From positions 1 through 64,000 of the forward strand of contig NZ_LT629751.1 in assembly GCF_900104805.1 (NCBI RefSeq): a stretch of DNA of 64,000 bases. The letters run 5' to 3'. The notes beneath the pieces were generated by a model. The model was not told the DNA's origin. It ran no database searches and saw only the letters and a list, made by a program, of their open reading frames with translations. This DNA comes from Pseudomonas oryzae (GTDB lineage: Bacteria; Pseudomonadota; Gammaproteobacteria; Pseudomonadales; Pseudomonadaceae). A program made the position numbers and the translations under genes. This document shows positions 28,670 to 40,675 of the stretch, in pieces. Every line of letters begins with the position of its first letter. Position 1 is the stretch's first letter.

Positions 28670-30802
28670 TCAGGCCTCGATCAGTTCACCTTGGGCGGCG
28701 GCGGCTTTCTGCGCAGCCTGGCTGGCGGCCTGCAGGGCGGTGAGGGCGATGGTGAAGACGATGTCGTCCACCAGCGCGCCGCGCGACAGGTCGTTCACCG
28801 GCTTGGCCAGGCCCTGCAGCATCGGGCCGACGCTCAGGCAGCTGGCGTTGCGCTGCACCGCCTTGTAGGTGGTGTTGCCGGTGTTGAGGTCGGGGAACAC
28901 GAACACGGTGGCCTGCCCGGCGACCTTGCTGTTCGGCGCCTTCTGCTTGCCGACGCTGAGCACCGAGGCGGCGTCGTACTGCAGCGGACCATCGATCGGC
29001 AGCTGCGGGGCGCGCTCTTGGGCGATGCGGGTGGCCTCGGCGACCTTCTCCACCTCGGCGCCGGCACCGGAGGTACCGGTGGAGTAGCTGATCATCGCCA
29101 CGCGCGGGTTGACGCCCAGGGCCACGGCGGACTCGGCGCTCTGCAGGGCGATCTCGGCCAGTTCGGTGGCGCTGGGGTTAGGGTTGACCGCGCAGTCGCC
29201 GTAGACCAGCACCTGGTCGGGCAGCAGCATGAAGAACACCGAGGACACCAGGTTGTAGCCCGGCGCGGTCTTGATCAGCTGCAGGGCCGGGCGGATGGTG
29301 TTGGCGGTGGTGTGCACGGCGCCGGAGACCAGGCCGTCGACCTCGTCGAGGGCCAGCATCATGGTGCCGATCACCACGGTGTCCTTGAGCTGCTCGCGGG
29401 CCTGCTCGGGGGTGAGGCCCTTGGACTTGCGCAGTTCGCACATCGGTGCGACGTAACGCTCGGCGATCACCTCCGGATCGAGGATCTCCAGGCCGGCCGG
29501 CAGGTTGATGCCCTGCTCGCGGGCCACTGCCGCCACCGCTTCCGGCTTGGCCAGCAGCACGCAGCGGGCGATGCCGCGCTCCTGGCAGATGGCCGCGGCG
29601 CGCACGGTGCGCGGCTCGTCGCCTTCCGGCAGGACGATGCGCTTGTCGGCGTCCTGGGCACGCTTGACCAGCTGGTAGCGGAACGCCGCCGGCGACATGC
29701 GCAGCTCGCGCGGCAGGCTGCAGCGGGTGTGCAGGTATTCCGGATGCAGGTGCTGGGCGATGAAGTCGGTGACGCGGCTGGCGCGCTCGATGTCGTCGGC
29801 CGGGGTTTCCTTGTTCAGGCCGGACAGATTGCTGGCGGTCTCGAACGAGCCGGTGTCGACGCCGAGCACCGGCAGGCCGCCGTCCAGCGCCGCCTTGCAC
29901 AGGTCGAGGACGCGCTGGTCCGGGCCGAAGTCGCCGGTCAGCAGCAGGCCGGCCAGCTTGATGCCGTTGAGCGAGGCCAGGCAGGCGGCGAGGATGATGT
30001 CGTCGCGGTCGCCCGGGGTCACCACCAGCACGCCCGGCTGCAGCAGCTGGACCATGTTCGGCACGGTGCGTGCGCAGAGGATGATCTTGCCGACGCGGCG
30101 CTGTTCGGCTTCGCCGGCGTTCAGCACGCGGGCGCCGAGGGCTTCGGCGATGTCGCGGGTGCGCAGGGCATTGAGCTCCTCGGCGAACGGCACGGCGCCG
30201 AGCAGCTGGAAGGTTTCGCTGCCCAGCAGCGGCAGCTGCTGCTTGAGGCTGTCGACGAAGGCCGGCACGCCGTCGTCGCTCTTGACCTTGTTGAGGATGG
30301 TGCCGAGTACCTTGGGATCCTTGGCGCCGCCGAACAGCTGGGCCTGGATCTCGATGCGTTCGGCCATCTGCTTGAGGCTGTCGCTGCCCTGGGCGGCGAC
30401 CAGGATCACCTCGGCGTCCAGGCTCTTGGCCAGCTGGGCATTGATGCGCGCGGCGTAATCGGAGTCGCGGGTGGGCACCATGCCCTCGACGATCACCACG
30501 TCCTTGCCGGCGGCGGCCTGCTGGAAGCGGCTGACCACCTCCTCGAGCAGCAGGTCCAGCTCGCCGTCGGCCAGCTGGCGCTCGACCTGGGCCAGCGGCA
30601 GCGGCTCGGGGCTGTCCAGTTGCAGGGTGCGTTCGACCAGCAGGCAGGAACGCTCGCGGCCCTGGTCGGCGGGGAAGGGCTGGGCGATCGGCTTGAAGAA
30701 GCCGACCTTGAGGCCGGTGTTCTCGAGGGCGCGGATCAGGCCGAGGCTGACGGAGTTGAGTCCACCGCCGAAGCCGGTGGGGGCGAGGAACAGAGTGTGC
30801 AT
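28670..30802 (-). CDS. pta: Phosphate acetyltransferase, long form
   Basis: A 710-residue enzyme converting acetyl-CoA and phosphate to acetyl phosphate and CoA. The N-terminal P-loop-like domain begins FLAPTGFGGGLNSVSLG, a DRTGG-type region follows, and the catalytic PTA domain occupies about 385-700 (LPEGDEPRTVRAA, LVSGAVHTTANTIRP, SYSTGTSGAGAEVEKV). This is the long Pta found in enterics and pseudomonads. ATG 30802 has strong AAGGAG. It is the second gene after ackA on the minus strand, separated by a hairpin at 30870-30903. Together they allow acetate formation or use with ATP formation. Confidence 0.96.
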   Translation of the reverse strand: MHTLFLAPTGFGGGLNSVSLGLIRALENTGLKVGFFKPIAQPFPADQGRERSCLLVERTLQLDSPEPLPLAQVERQLADGELDLLLEEVVSRFQQAAAGKDVVIVEGMVPTRDSDYAARINAQLAKSLDAEVILVAAQGSDSLKQMAERIEIQAQLFGGAKDPKVLGTILNKVKSDDGVPAFVDSLKQQLPLLGSETFQLLGAVPFAEELNALRTRDIAEALGARVLNAGEAEQRRVGKIILCARTVPNMVQLLQPGVLVVTPGDRDDIILAACLASLNGIKLAGLLLTGDFGPDQRVLDLCKAALDGGLPVLGVDTGSFETASNLSGLNKETPADDIERASRVTDFIAQHLHPEYLHTRCSLPRELRMSPAAFRYQLVKRAQDADKRIVLPEGDEPRTVRAAAICQERGIARCVLLAKPEAVAAVAREQGINLPAGLEILDPEVIAERYVAPMCELRKSKGLTPEQAREQLKDTVVIGTMMLALDEVDGLVSGAVHTTANTIRPALQLIKTAPGYNLVSSVFFMLLPDQVLVYGDCAVNPNPSATELAEIALQSAESAVALGVNPRVAMISYSTGTSGAGAEVEKVAEATRIAQERAPQLPIDGPLQYDAASVLSVGKQKAPNSKVAGQATVFVFPDLNTGNTTYKAVQRNASCLSVGPMLQGLAKPVNDLSRGALVDDIVFTIALTALQAASQAAQKAAAAQGELIEA

Positions 30803-30869
30803 GGTTTCTCCTTGGGGGAGCTGGGTGCTCAGACTCTAGAAAGCGTGATTCGGGCGCAGGCCAGCAAGA

Positions 30870-30903
30870 CGAAACCCGACGCCGGGACGGCAGTCGGGTT
30901 TCG
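30870..30903 (-). terminator. Strong hairpin between ackA and pta
   Basis: CGAAACCCGAC (30870-30880) and GTCGGGTTTCG (30893-30903) form a perfect 11-bp stem with a 12-base loop. The message continues with a mixed tail, so it could be a partial terminator or a processing site. See finding. Confidence 0.6.
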
Positions 30904-30944
30904 CTGGGTGGTCACGCTCCGCTCTGCATGCGCAGTCGGCTGGC

Positions 30945-32132
30945 TCAGGCGTCGAGCAGCGCGAGGGTGTCCAGGGCGATCTGGCGCTCCTCGTTGGTCG
31001 GCACGACCATGATGCGCGGGCTGCCTTCGGCCTGGATTTCGCCGGCCACGCCGCGGGTGCAGCGGGCGTTGGCGTCGGCGTCGACCTTGAAGCCGAGCAG
31101 CTTGAGGTGGTCCAGGGTGCGCTCGCGGACCACGGCGGAGTTCTCGCCGATGCCACCGGTGAACACCAGGCCGTCGAGGCGCGGCAGGGCGCAGCCCATG
31201 GCGGCCAGCGACTTGGCCAGGCGGTAGCAGAACACCTCGAAGGCCAGCATGGCGCCCGGGTGGCCGGCCTGGCGGGCTTCGGTCAGGGTGCGCATGTCGT
31301 TGGACAGGCCGGACAGGCCCTTCAGGCCGCTCTCCTTGTTGAGCATGGCGTCGATCTTGGCCAGATCCCAGCCCAGGGTGTTGTGCAGGAAGTTGTGCAG
31401 GCTGGGGTCGACGTCGCCGCTGCGGGTGCCCATCACCAGACCTTCCAGCGGGGTCAGGCCCATGCTGGTGTCGCGGCTCTCGCCGTTGACCACGGCGCAG
31501 GTGGAGCAGCCGTTGCCCAGGTGGGCGACCAGCCAGCTGCTGTTCTCCACCGGCAGGCCGGCCAGTTCGGCGGCGCGCTTGCTGACATAGCGGTGGCTGG
31601 TGCCATGGAAGCCGTAGCGGCGGACACCGTATTCCTTGTAGAGGAGGTCCGGCACGGCGTAGCGGTAGGCGTGCTCCGGCATGCTCTGGTGGAAGGCGGT
31701 GTCGAACACGCCGACCTGCGGCAGCTGGGGGAACAGGTTCATGGCGGCATGGATGCCGCTCAGGTTCGCCGGGTTGTGCAGCGGTGCCAGCTGGATGTTG
31801 GCCTCGATGCCGGCCAGGGTGTCATCGTTGAGCAGGGTGGAGGCGAAGAACTTCTCGCCGCCATGCACCACGCGGTGACCGATGCCGTCCAGATGGCCGC
31901 CGGCGGCTTCCTCGACGCGCGGCAGGATCTGGGCGAGAGCCGCCTGGTGGTCGGCATCCGGGACGCTCACGCTTTCCTTGCCGTTGGCGTTCTCGAAGTG
32001 GATGACGGCTTCCGGGCTGCCGAGGCGCTCGGCCAGGCCCTGCAGCGGGAAGCTGCTCTGCGCCTCGTTCACCAGGGCGAACTTGATGGACGAGCTACCG
32101 CAGTTGATCACCAGAATGTTGCGGGCGGACAT
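30945..32132 (-). CDS. ackA: Acetate kinase
   Basis: A 395-residue ASKHA-fold kinase that turns acetyl phosphate and ADP into acetate and ATP, or the reverse. Visible motifs: [12 protein letters not shown] at the N-terminus, [10 protein letters not shown], and [11 protein letters not shown] with the conserved glycine-rich nucleotide site [14 protein letters not shown] 32132 is preferred with AGGAG just before; the open frame extends 51 bases upstream without a site. It precedes pta on the minus strand, a common ackA-pta order. Confidence 0.96.
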   Translation of the reverse strand: MSARNILVINCGSSSIKFALVNEAQSSFPLQGLAERLGSPEAVIHFENANGKESVSVPDADHQAALAQILPRVEEAAGGHLDGIGHRVVHGGEKFFASTLLNDDTLAGIEANIQLAPLHNPANLSGIHAAMNLFPQLPQVGVFDTAFHQSMPEHAYRYAVPDLLYKEYGVRRYGFHGTSHRYVSKRAAELAGLPVENSSWLVAHLGNGCSTCAVVNGESRDTSMGLTPLEGLVMGTRSGDVDPSLHNFLHNTLGWDLAKIDAMLNKESGLKGLSGLSNDMRTLTEARQAGHPGAMLAFEVFCYRLAKSLAAMGCALPRLDGLVFTGGIGENSAVVRERTLDHLKLLGFKVDADANARCTRGVAGEIQAEGSPRIMVVPTNEERQIALDTLALLDA

Positions 32133-32405
32133 GAGGGCTCCTGAAATCGTGTCGCGAGGAGACCACGCACGCGCGACGGTCACCTCAAGTTAACTTTTTA
32201 TGGTTGGGGTGCCCGGCGTTCTTGTGGAACATGGACTGATCAGGGATGTCGTTATCCTGACATGTGGGGTTTATACCCGCCGTTCTTCTTTAGTCGAATC
32301 AAAACCCCCGACAAGTAGGGGATATTCCGGGCGCTCGGCGGGCCCCGTCGCGTGGCGGCTGCAGCGCATTTCCGGTAAGCTGTGCGGCCTTTCGAGAGTC
32401 CCCCG
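32133..32405. promoter_or_regulatory. Divergent regulatory region between ackA and queA
   Basis: About 270 bp of relatively AT-rich DNA between two divergent genes. It contains an inverted repeat ATGTC-N8-GACAT at 32246-32263 and the palindrome CTGATCAG at 32236-32243. These are candidate operator sites, but I cannot link them to a known regulator. A short frame at 32200-32448 has no ribosome-binding site. Confidence 0.4.
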
Positions 32406-34582
<2,177 letters not shown>

Positions 34583-34618
34583 ATTTCCCCTTAGCAGATC
34601 TCGCAACAGGAGTAGTAC

Positions 34619-34960
34619 ATGAGCTTTCTGATCTCCGCCGCCCATGCCGCCGATGCCGCCGCTCCGGCCGGTGCCCCGCCGGGAGGCGAGTACGTGCAGT
34701 TCCTCATGCTGGCCGGCTTCGTGGTCATCTTCTACCTGCTGATCTGGCGTCCGCAGGCCAAGCGCGCCAAGGAGCACAAGAACCTGATCGGCGGCCTGCA
34801 GAAGGGTGACGAGGTGGTGACCTCCGGCGGCATCGCCGGCAAGGTGGTCAAGGTCGCCGACGACTTCGTGGTGCTCGAGGTCTCCGACACCGTCGAGCTG
34901 AAGATCCAGAAGATGGCCATCGCCGCCGCCCTGCCCAAGGGCACCCTGAAGGCCATCTGA
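34619..34960 (+). CDS. yajC: Sec translocon accessory protein YajC
   Basis: A 113-residue protein with one helix about 23-42 (FLMLAGFVVIFYLLIWRPQ) and a basic and acidic cytoplasmic tail (KGDEVVTSGGIAGKV). YajC associates with SecDF and SecYEG. CAGGAG precedes the start. The gene lies between tgt and secD, the usual order. Confidence 0.95.
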   Translation: MSFLISAAHAADAAAPAGAPPGGEYVQFLMLAGFVVIFYLLIWRPQAKRAKEHKNLIGGLQKGDEVVTSGGIAGKVVKVADDFVVLEVSDTVELKIQKMAIAAALPKGTLKAI

Positions 34961-34980
34961 GTTTTCTTCCTTCCTTACTC

Positions 34981-35003
34981 ACGGGGCACGCAAGGTGCCC
35001 CGT
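34981..35003 (+). other. Hairpin between yajC and secD
   Basis: ACGGGGCAC pairs with GTGCCCCGT around GCAAG, a 9-bp stem. It has no T run, so it is more likely an intra-operon structure or processing site than a full terminator. Confidence 0.6.
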
Positions 35004-35022
35004 GTTGCAAACGGGCTGTGTC

Positions 35023-36885
35023 ATGCTCAACAAGTATCCCCTGTGGAAATATCTGCTGATCCTGGTGGTGCTCGGAGTCGGCTTCATCTATTCCGCACCC
35101 AACCTGTATCCCGACGATCCGGCTGTCCAGCTGACCGGTGCCAGCACCGCGCTGAAGGTCGGCCAGGCCGAGCTCGATCGCGCCGAGCAGGCGCTCAAGG
35201 ACGCCGGCATCGCGGTCAAGGCCGGCAGCCTCGGTGACAAGGGTGCGCTGCTGCGCCTGACCCGCCAGGAAGACCAGCTGCCGGCCAAGGACGTGGTGCG
35301 CCGCGCCCTCGGTGACGACTACGTGGTCGCGCTGAACCTGGCGCAGACCACGCCGGAATGGCTGCGCCAGCTGGGCGCCAGCCCGATGAAGCTGGGTCTC
35401 GATCTTTCCGGCGGCGTGCACTTCCTCCTCGAGGTCGACATGGACAAGGCCGTGACGGCGCGTCTGAATGTCTACGAGGGTGAGGTGAAGAGCCTGCTGC
35501 GCAAGGAGCGCGTACGCTATCGCTCGCTGCCCGTGCAGGACGGCGCCATTCAGCTCGGCTTCACCGACGAGGCCGCCCTGGACGAGGCCGAGAGCCTGAT
35601 CCGCAAGACCTACAACGAATTCGACCTGCAGCGTGGCGAGCGCAACGGCCTGCAGGTGTTGCGTCTGGCGCTGAGCCAGACCAAGCTCGCGGAAATCCGC
35701 GAGTACTCGATCAAGCAGAACCTCACCACCGTGCGCAACCGCGTCAACGAGCTGGGCGTCGCCGAGCCGCTGGTGCAGCGCCAGGGCGCCAGCCGCATCG
35801 TGGTCGAGCTGCCCGGCGTGCAGGACACCGCCGAGGCCAAGCGCATCCTCGGCAAGACCGCCAACCTGGAGTTCCGCCTGGCCGCCGACGCCGATGCCTC
35901 GCGCGCCAGCACCGAGACCTTCGAGTTCCGCGAGGAAGGGCGTCTGCCGGTGGAGCTGGAACGCAGCGTGATCATCACCGGTGACCAGGTCACCGACGCG
36001 CAGGCCAGCTTCGACGAGAACGGTCGCCCGCAGGTCAACATCCGCCTCGACGGCCGTGGTGGCGACCTGATGAACCGCGCCACCCGCAGCAACGTCGGCC
36101 GCAGCATGGCGGTGGTGTTCATCGAGCAGAAGCCGGTGACCCGCTACGTCAAGCAGACCGTCGATGGCGTGGAGAAGGAAGTCGCGGTTTCCGCGTTCAA
36201 GGAAGAGAAGAAGATCATCAGCCTGGCGACCATCCAGTCGCCGCTGGGCAACAGCTTCCGCATCACCGGTCTCGACGGTCCGGGCGAGTCCTCGGAACTG
36301 GCCCTGCTGCTGCGTGCCGGTGGTCTGGCCGCGCCGATGTACTTCGCCGAGGAGCGCACCATCGGCCCGAGCCTGGGTGCCGAGAACATCGAGCTGGGCA
36401 TCCAGGCGGCGCTGTGGGGCTTCCTGTTCGTCGCCCTGTTCATCGTCGCCATCTACCGGTTCTTCGGCATCCTGGCCACCGTTGCCCTGGGCTTCAACAT
36501 GGTGGTGCTGGTGGCGCTGATGTCGCTGCTCGGCGCCACCCTGACCCTGCCCGGTATCGCCGGCATCGTGCTGACCATGGGCATGGCGGTGGACGCCAAC
36601 GTGCTGATCTTCTCCCGTATCCGCGAGGAGATCGCCAACGGCATGTCGATCCAGCGCGCCATCCACGAAGGCTTCGACCGCGCCTTCAGCGCGATCCTCG
36701 ACGGCAACCTGACCACCCTGCTGGTCGGCGCCATCCTGTTCGCCATGGGTACCGGCCCGGTCAAGGGCTTCGCCGTGACCATGTCGCTGGGCATCATCAC
36801 CTCGATGTTCACCGCGATCGTGGTGACCCGCGGCATGGTCAACCTGATGTTCGGTGGCCGCAACATCAAGAAGTTGTGGATCTGA
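35023..36885 (+). CDS. secD: Protein translocase subunit SecD
   Basis: A 620-residue inner-membrane protein with six helices. Helix 1 at the N-terminus is followed by a long periplasmic domain (about 30-440) that ends before five clustered C-terminal helices (DANVLIFSRIREE, GTGPVKGFAVTMSLGI). SecDF uses the proton gradient to pull proteins through after SecA. ATG 35023 starts MLNKYPLWKY, as in pseudomonads. The ribosome-binding site is weak. secF begins 12 bp after its stop. Confidence 0.97.
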   Translation: MLNKYPLWKYLLILVVLGVGFIYSAPNLYPDDPAVQLTGASTALKVGQAELDRAEQALKDAGIAVKAGSLGDKGALLRLTRQEDQLPAKDVVRRALGDDYVVALNLAQTTPEWLRQLGASPMKLGLDLSGGVHFLLEVDMDKAVTARLNVYEGEVKSLLRKERVRYRSLPVQDGAIQLGFTDEAALDEAESLIRKTYNEFDLQRGERNGLQVLRLALSQTKLAEIREYSIKQNLTTVRNRVNELGVAEPLVQRQGASRIVVELPGVQDTAEAKRILGKTANLEFRLAADADASRASTETFEFREEGRLPVELERSVIITGDQVTDAQASFDENGRPQVNIRLDGRGGDLMNRATRSNVGRSMAVVFIEQKPVTRYVKQTVDGVEKEVAVSAFKEEKKIISLATIQSPLGNSFRITGLDGPGESSELALLLRAGGLAAPMYFAEERTIGPSLGAENIELGIQAALWGFLFVALFIVAIYRFFGILATVALGFNMVVLVALMSLLGATLTLPGIAGIVLTMGMAVDANVLIFSRIREEIANGMSIQRAIHEGFDRAFSAILDGNLTTLLVGAILFAMGTGPVKGFAVTMSLGIITSMFTAIVVTRGMVNLMFGGRNIKKLWI

Positions 36886-36897
36886 GGACTGCGCACG

Positions 36898-37809
36898 ATG
36901 AAACGCGTGATCAATTTCATGGGCATCCGGCACGTCGCCTTCGCGCTGACCGTGCTGCTGACCCTGGGCTCGCTGGCCAGTCTGGCGATCAAGGGGCTGA
37001 ACTTCGGCCTCGACTTTACCGGCGGTACGCTGATCGAGCTGTCCTACGAGCAGCCGGCGCAGCTCGACAAGGTGCGCGGCCAGCTGCAGCAGGCCGGCTA
37101 CGCGGAGGCGGTGGTGCAGAGCTTCGGCGCCAGCACCGACGTGCTGGTGCGCCTGCAGGGCGACGACCCGCAGCTGGGCAACCAGCTGGCCGAGGCGCTG
37201 CGCAAGGTCAGCGCCGACACGCCGTTCACCCTCAAGCGCGTCGAGTTCGTCGGTCCGCAGGTGGGTGAGGAACTGCGCGACCAGGGTGGCCTGGGCATGC
37301 TGCTGGCGCTCGGCGGCATCCTGGTCTACGTGGCCTTCCGCTTCCAGTGGAAGTTCGGCTTCGGCGCCATCGTCTCGCTGATCCACGACGTGATCGTCAC
37401 CCTCGGCGTGTTCAGCCTGTTCCAGATTCCCTTCGATCTGACCGTGCTGGCGGCGGTGCTGGCGATCATCGGCTACTCGCTGAACGACACCATCGTGGTG
37501 TTCGACCGTATCCGCGAGAACTTCCGCGTGCTGCGCAAGACCGAGCTGATCGACAACATCAACATCTCCACCACGCAGACCCTGCTGCGCACCATGGCCA
37601 CCTCGCTGTCGACCCTGCTGGCCATCGTCGCGCTGATGGTGTTCGGCGGCGAGAGCCTGTGGGGCTTCTCCCTGGCGCTGTTCATCGGCGTCTCGGCGGG
37701 CACCTACTCATCGGTGTACATCGCCAGCATCCTGCTGATCTGGCTGAAGCTGACCCGCGACGACCTGATTCCGCCGGTGGTCGAGGACGAGGTGGACGAG
37801 CGGCCGTAG
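36898..37809 (+). CDS. secF: Protein translocase subunit SecF
   Basis: A 303-residue protein with six helices and a periplasmic domain about 40-140 after the first helix. Conserved: LNFGLDFTGGTLIELSY, FQWKFGFGAIVSLIHDVIV and GYSLNDTIVVFDRIREN. It pairs with SecD. GAGGA precedes the start. A terminator follows 22 bp after the stop. Confidence 0.97.
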   Translation: MKRVINFMGIRHVAFALTVLLTLGSLASLAIKGLNFGLDFTGGTLIELSYEQPAQLDKVRGQLQQAGYAEAVVQSFGASTDVLVRLQGDDPQLGNQLAEALRKVSADTPFTLKRVEFVGPQVGEELRDQGGLGMLLALGGILVYVAFRFQWKFGFGAIVSLIHDVIVTLGVFSLFQIPFDLTVLAAVLAIIGYSLNDTIVVFDRIRENFRVLRKTELIDNINISTTQTLLRTMATSLSTLLAIVALMVFGGESLWGFSLALFIGVSAGTYSSVYIASILLIWLKLTRDDLIPPVVEDEVDERP

Positions 37810-37831
37810 TAAGGCGCCTTGTCCGGGTGAA

Positions 37832-37855
37832 GAAAGCGCCTGCGGGCGCTTTTTT
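37832..37855 (+). terminator. Intrinsic terminator of secDF
   Basis: AAAGCGCC and GGCGCTTT pair around TGCG, followed by TTTTT. It is a clear plus-strand terminator. Confidence 0.9.
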
Positions 37856-38015
37856 CATGTCCGGCGGAATGCGCGTATGAAAAAACCGGCGCGCGAGCCA
37901 GCAGCAGTCTTGTAGAGGGGCAGCGGCGTACCCCACCAAGGATGCCACCAGGCTTCCGCCTTGCCGGCCTTGCGGCTGGTCGGTGGGTTACGGCCTGCGG
38001 GGTGCGAGCAATAAA

Positions 38016-38039
38016 AAACCCGGCGCGCGGGCCGGGTTT
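38016..38039 (-). terminator. Intrinsic terminator of suhB
   Basis: AAACCCGGC and GCCGGGTTT pair around a GC-rich loop; on the minus strand a run of T follows. It lies about 20 bp downstream of the suhB stop. Confidence 0.88.
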
Positions 38040-38059
38040 CTTGTGCCGTAGTCGGCCGA

Positions 38060-38875
38060 TCAGCGCTTGAGTGCCGGCGGCAGGTGCGGCTGGATGGCGG
38101 TGAGCACCGCCTTGAAGCACTTGGTGTTGCCCGCGACCACGTGGCCCTTTTCGAGGAATTCGTGGCCGCCGGTGAAGTCGCTGACCAGGCCGCCGGCTTC
38201 CTGCACCAGCAGGGCGCCCGCAGCCATGTCCCACTCGGACAGGCCGAACTCCCAGAAGGCATCGAAGCGGCCGGCGGCGACGTAGGCCAGGTCCAGGCTG
38301 GCGGCGCCGGCGCGGCGGAGGCCGGCGGTCTGGCCAACCAGGCTGCGGAACATGCCCAAGTAGCTGTCCAGGTGGTCGAGCTGGCTGTCGCGGAACGGGA
38401 AGCCGGTGCCGAGCAGGGCGCCTTCCAGGCCCTTGCGGTTGCTGACGCGCAGGCGCTTGCCGTTGAGGGCGGCGCCGCGGCCGCGGCTGGCGGTGAACTC
38501 TTCCTGGCGGATCGGATCGAGGACCACGGCGTGCTCGACGCGGCCGCGGTACTTGCAGGCGATGCTCACGGCGAAGTGCGGCAGGCCGTGGATGAAGTTG
38601 GTGGTGCCGTCCAGCGGATCGATGACCCACAGGTAGTCGGCACCGTCGCCCTGGCCCGGCTGCAGACCGCTTTCCTCGGCGAGGATGCCGTGGTTGGGGT
38701 AGGCTTTGCGCAGCACCTGAATGATGGTCTGTTCGGCGGCGCGGTCGACCTCGGTCACGTAGTCCTTGGCATCCTTCTCGTTGACCGAGAGCACATCCAG
38801 GCGTTCGAGCGAGCGGAAGATGAGTTCGCCGGCACTGCGGGCCGCGCGCAGCGCGATATTCAGCATGGGCTGCAT
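38060..38875 (-). CDS. suhB: Inositol-1-monophosphatase SuhB
   Basis: A 271-residue Mg-dependent phosphatase. Metal-binding residues are E67/E68 (AEES), D86, D89, G90 and T91 (DPLDGTTNF), and D212 (WDMAAG). In E. coli SuhB also works in ribosomal RNA transcription antitermination; in Pseudomonas it affects virulence regulation. Start ATG 38875 gives the expected 271-residue length. It is divergent from trmJ. Confidence 0.96.
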   Translation of the reverse strand: MQPMLNIALRAARSAGELIFRSLERLDVLSVNEKDAKDYVTEVDRAAEQTIIQVLRKAYPNHGILAEESGLQPGQGDGADYLWVIDPLDGTTNFIHGLPHFAVSIACKYRGRVEHAVVLDPIRQEEFTASRGRGAALNGKRLRVSNRKGLEGALLGTGFPFRDSQLDHLDSYLGMFRSLVGQTAGLRRAGAASLDLAYVAAGRFDAFWEFGLSEWDMAAGALLVQEAGGLVSDFTGGHEFLEKGHVVAGNTKCFKAVLTAIQPHLPPALKR

Positions 38876-39007
38876 GGAAGGTTCACCTGGGCTGTTAAAG
38901 AAAGCCGGACATTCTAACAGAAAAGCGCAGGCCATGAAGGGCGCGTGGCGCCGGCGGCGGTGCTTGGGTAAGATTCGTGTCCTTTTTTCCGGGGTGGGAG
39001 AGCGAGC

Positions 39008-39781
39008 GTGCTCGACAGGATTCGCGTGGTGCTGGTCAATACCAGTCATCCGGGCAACATCGGTGGTACGGCGCGGGCCATGAAGAACATGGGCCTGTCG
39101 CGCCTGGTGCTGGTGCAGCCCGAGGAGTTCCCCAGCGGCGAAGCCAACGCACGGGCCTCGGGGGCTACCGATATCCTCGAGGCGGCCGTGGTGGTCGACA
39201 CGCTGGAGGAGGCGCTGGCCGGCTGCAGCCTGGTGCTCGGCACCAGTGCGCGCGACCGGCGCATCCCCTGGCCGCTGCTCGATCCGCGCGAGTGCGCGCA
39301 GAAGAGCCTGGAGCATGTCGAGCTGGGCGGCGAGGTGGCGCTGGTGTTCGGTCGCGAATACGCCGGGCTGACCAACGAGGAGCTGCAGCGCTGCCAGTAT
39401 CACGTGCACATCCCGGCCAATCCCGAGTTCAGCTCGCTGAACCTGGCCACCGCCGTGCAGGTGCTGGTCTACGAGGTGCGCATGGCCTGGCTGGCGCTGC
39501 AGGGGCAGCCGACCAAGGTGGAGAAGCTGGAGACCACCGCCATGCTCGATGCGGTGCCGGTCACCGCCGACGAGCTGGAGCTGTTCTATCGGCACCTGGA
39601 GGAGACCCTGGTGCAGATCGACTTCCTCGATCCGGAAAAGCCGCGTCACCTGATGGCCCGTCTGCGTCGCCTGTACGGGCGCTGCGGGATCAGCAAGCTG
39701 GAAATGAACATCCTGCGCGGTATCCTCACAGAAACCCAGAAGGCAGCCCGTGGCGAGCTGCACAAGCGGAGAGATGACTGA
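39008..39781 (+). CDS. trmJ: tRNA (cytidine/uridine-32-2'-O)-methyltransferase TrmJ
   Basis: A 257-residue SPOUT methyltransferase that methylates position 32 in the anticodon loop. Conserved: [48 protein letters not shown] and [16 protein letters not shown]. It starts at GTG 39008 with GGGAG upstream. The stop overlaps the cysE start in TGATG. Confidence 0.95.
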   Translation: MLDRIRVVLVNTSHPGNIGGTARAMKNMGLSRLVLVQPEEFPSGEANARASGATDILEAAVVVDTLEEALAGCSLVLGTSARDRRIPWPLLDPRECAQKSLEHVELGGEVALVFGREYAGLTNEELQRCQYHVHIPANPEFSSLNLATAVQVLVYEVRMAWLALQGQPTKVEKLETTAMLDAVPVTADELELFYRHLEETLVQIDFLDPEKPRHLMARLRRLYGRCGISKLEMNILRGILTETQKAARGELHKRRDD

Positions 39782-40590
39782 TGTTCGAGCGCATGCGAGA
39801 AGACATCCAGAGCGTATTCCATCGCGATCCGGCGGCGCGCAACACCCTCGAGGTGCTGGTCTGCTACCCGGGGCTGCACGCGGTGTGGCTGCATCGCGTG
39901 GCGCACTGGCTGTGGTGCGCCGAGTGGAAGCTGCTGGCGCGCCTGGTGTCGCACATCAGCCGCTGGCTGACTGGCATCGAGATCCATCCGGGGGCGAAGA
40001 TCGGCCGGCGCTTCTTCATCGACCACGGCATGGGTATCGTCATAGGCGAGACCGCCGAGATCGGCAATGACGTCACCCTCTACCACGGCGTGACCCTGGG
40101 CGGCACCAGCTGGAACAAGGGCAAGCGCCACCCGACCCTGGAGGACGGCGTGATCGTCGGCGCCGGGGCGAAGATCCTCGGTCCGTTCACCGTCGGCGCC
40201 GGCGCCAAGATCGGCTCCAACGCGGTGGTCACCCGCCCGGTGCCGGCCGGCGCCACCGCGGTGGGTATCCCGGGGCGGATCATCAGCAAGGGCGACGACG
40301 AGCAGGAGGCTCGGCGCAAGGCGATGGCCGAGAAGATCGGCTTCGATGCCTACGGCGTCAGCCAGGACATGCCCGATCCGGTGGCGCAGGCCATCGGCCA
40401 GCTGCTCGACCACCTGCAGGCGGTGGACGATCGCCTCGAGGGCATGTGCAAGGCGCTGACCGCATTGGGTAGCGACTACTGCGCGAAGAAGCTGCCGGAG
40501 CTGCGCAACGAGGACTTCGCCGGCGTCAAGCCGCAGGGTGGCGAGGTGGCCGGCGAAGCCGTGCCGGCGGCGCCGCGCGCTCAGGATTGA
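39781..40590 (+). CDS. cysE: Serine O-acetyltransferase
   Basis: A 269-residue enzyme that makes O-acetylserine from serine and acetyl-CoA, the committed step of cysteine synthesis. Conserved [38 protein letters not shown] and left-handed beta-helix repeats are seen at about 65-185. The last 75 residues are a longer, helical extension than the shortest CysE forms. Start ATG 39781 is coupled to trmJ by a 1-base overlap. It feeds cysteine to the ISC operon that follows. Confidence 0.95.
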   Translation: MFERMREDIQSVFHRDPAARNTLEVLVCYPGLHAVWLHRVAHWLWCAEWKLLARLVSHISRWLTGIEIHPGAKIGRRFFIDHGMGIVIGETAEIGNDVTLYHGVTLGGTSWNKGKRHPTLEDGVIVGAGAKILGPFTVGAGAKIGSNAVVTRPVPAGATAVGIPGRIISKGDDEQEARRKAMAEKIGFDAYGVSQDMPDPVAQAIGQLLDHLQAVDDRLEGMCKALTALGSDYCAKKLPELRNEDFAGVKPQGGEVAGEAVPAAPRAQD

Positions 40591-40652
40591 GGTGCGCGCG
40601 CGGGGGAACTGCTATAAGATCCTCCGCGCGCTTTCGTCGCACCGCCTTTATC

Positions 40653-40675
40653 CGAGCGAAACGCTCGGTCTTTTA
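40653..40675 (+). terminator. Intrinsic terminator of cysE
   Basis: CCGAGCG and CGCTCGG pair around AAA, followed by TCTTTT. It separates trmJ-cysE from the iscR promoter. Confidence 0.85.

Noticed and set aside
27857-31012. A 1051-residue frame antisense to pta and tRNA-Leu
   Set aside because: It runs through a tRNA gene and three real genes on the other strand, which no real protein gene would do.
37856-38010. A gene or RNA between the secDF and suhB terminators
   Set aside because: The stretch contains no frame with a start signal and no stable structure beyond the two terminators; it carries an imperfect repeat of the suhB terminator sequence.
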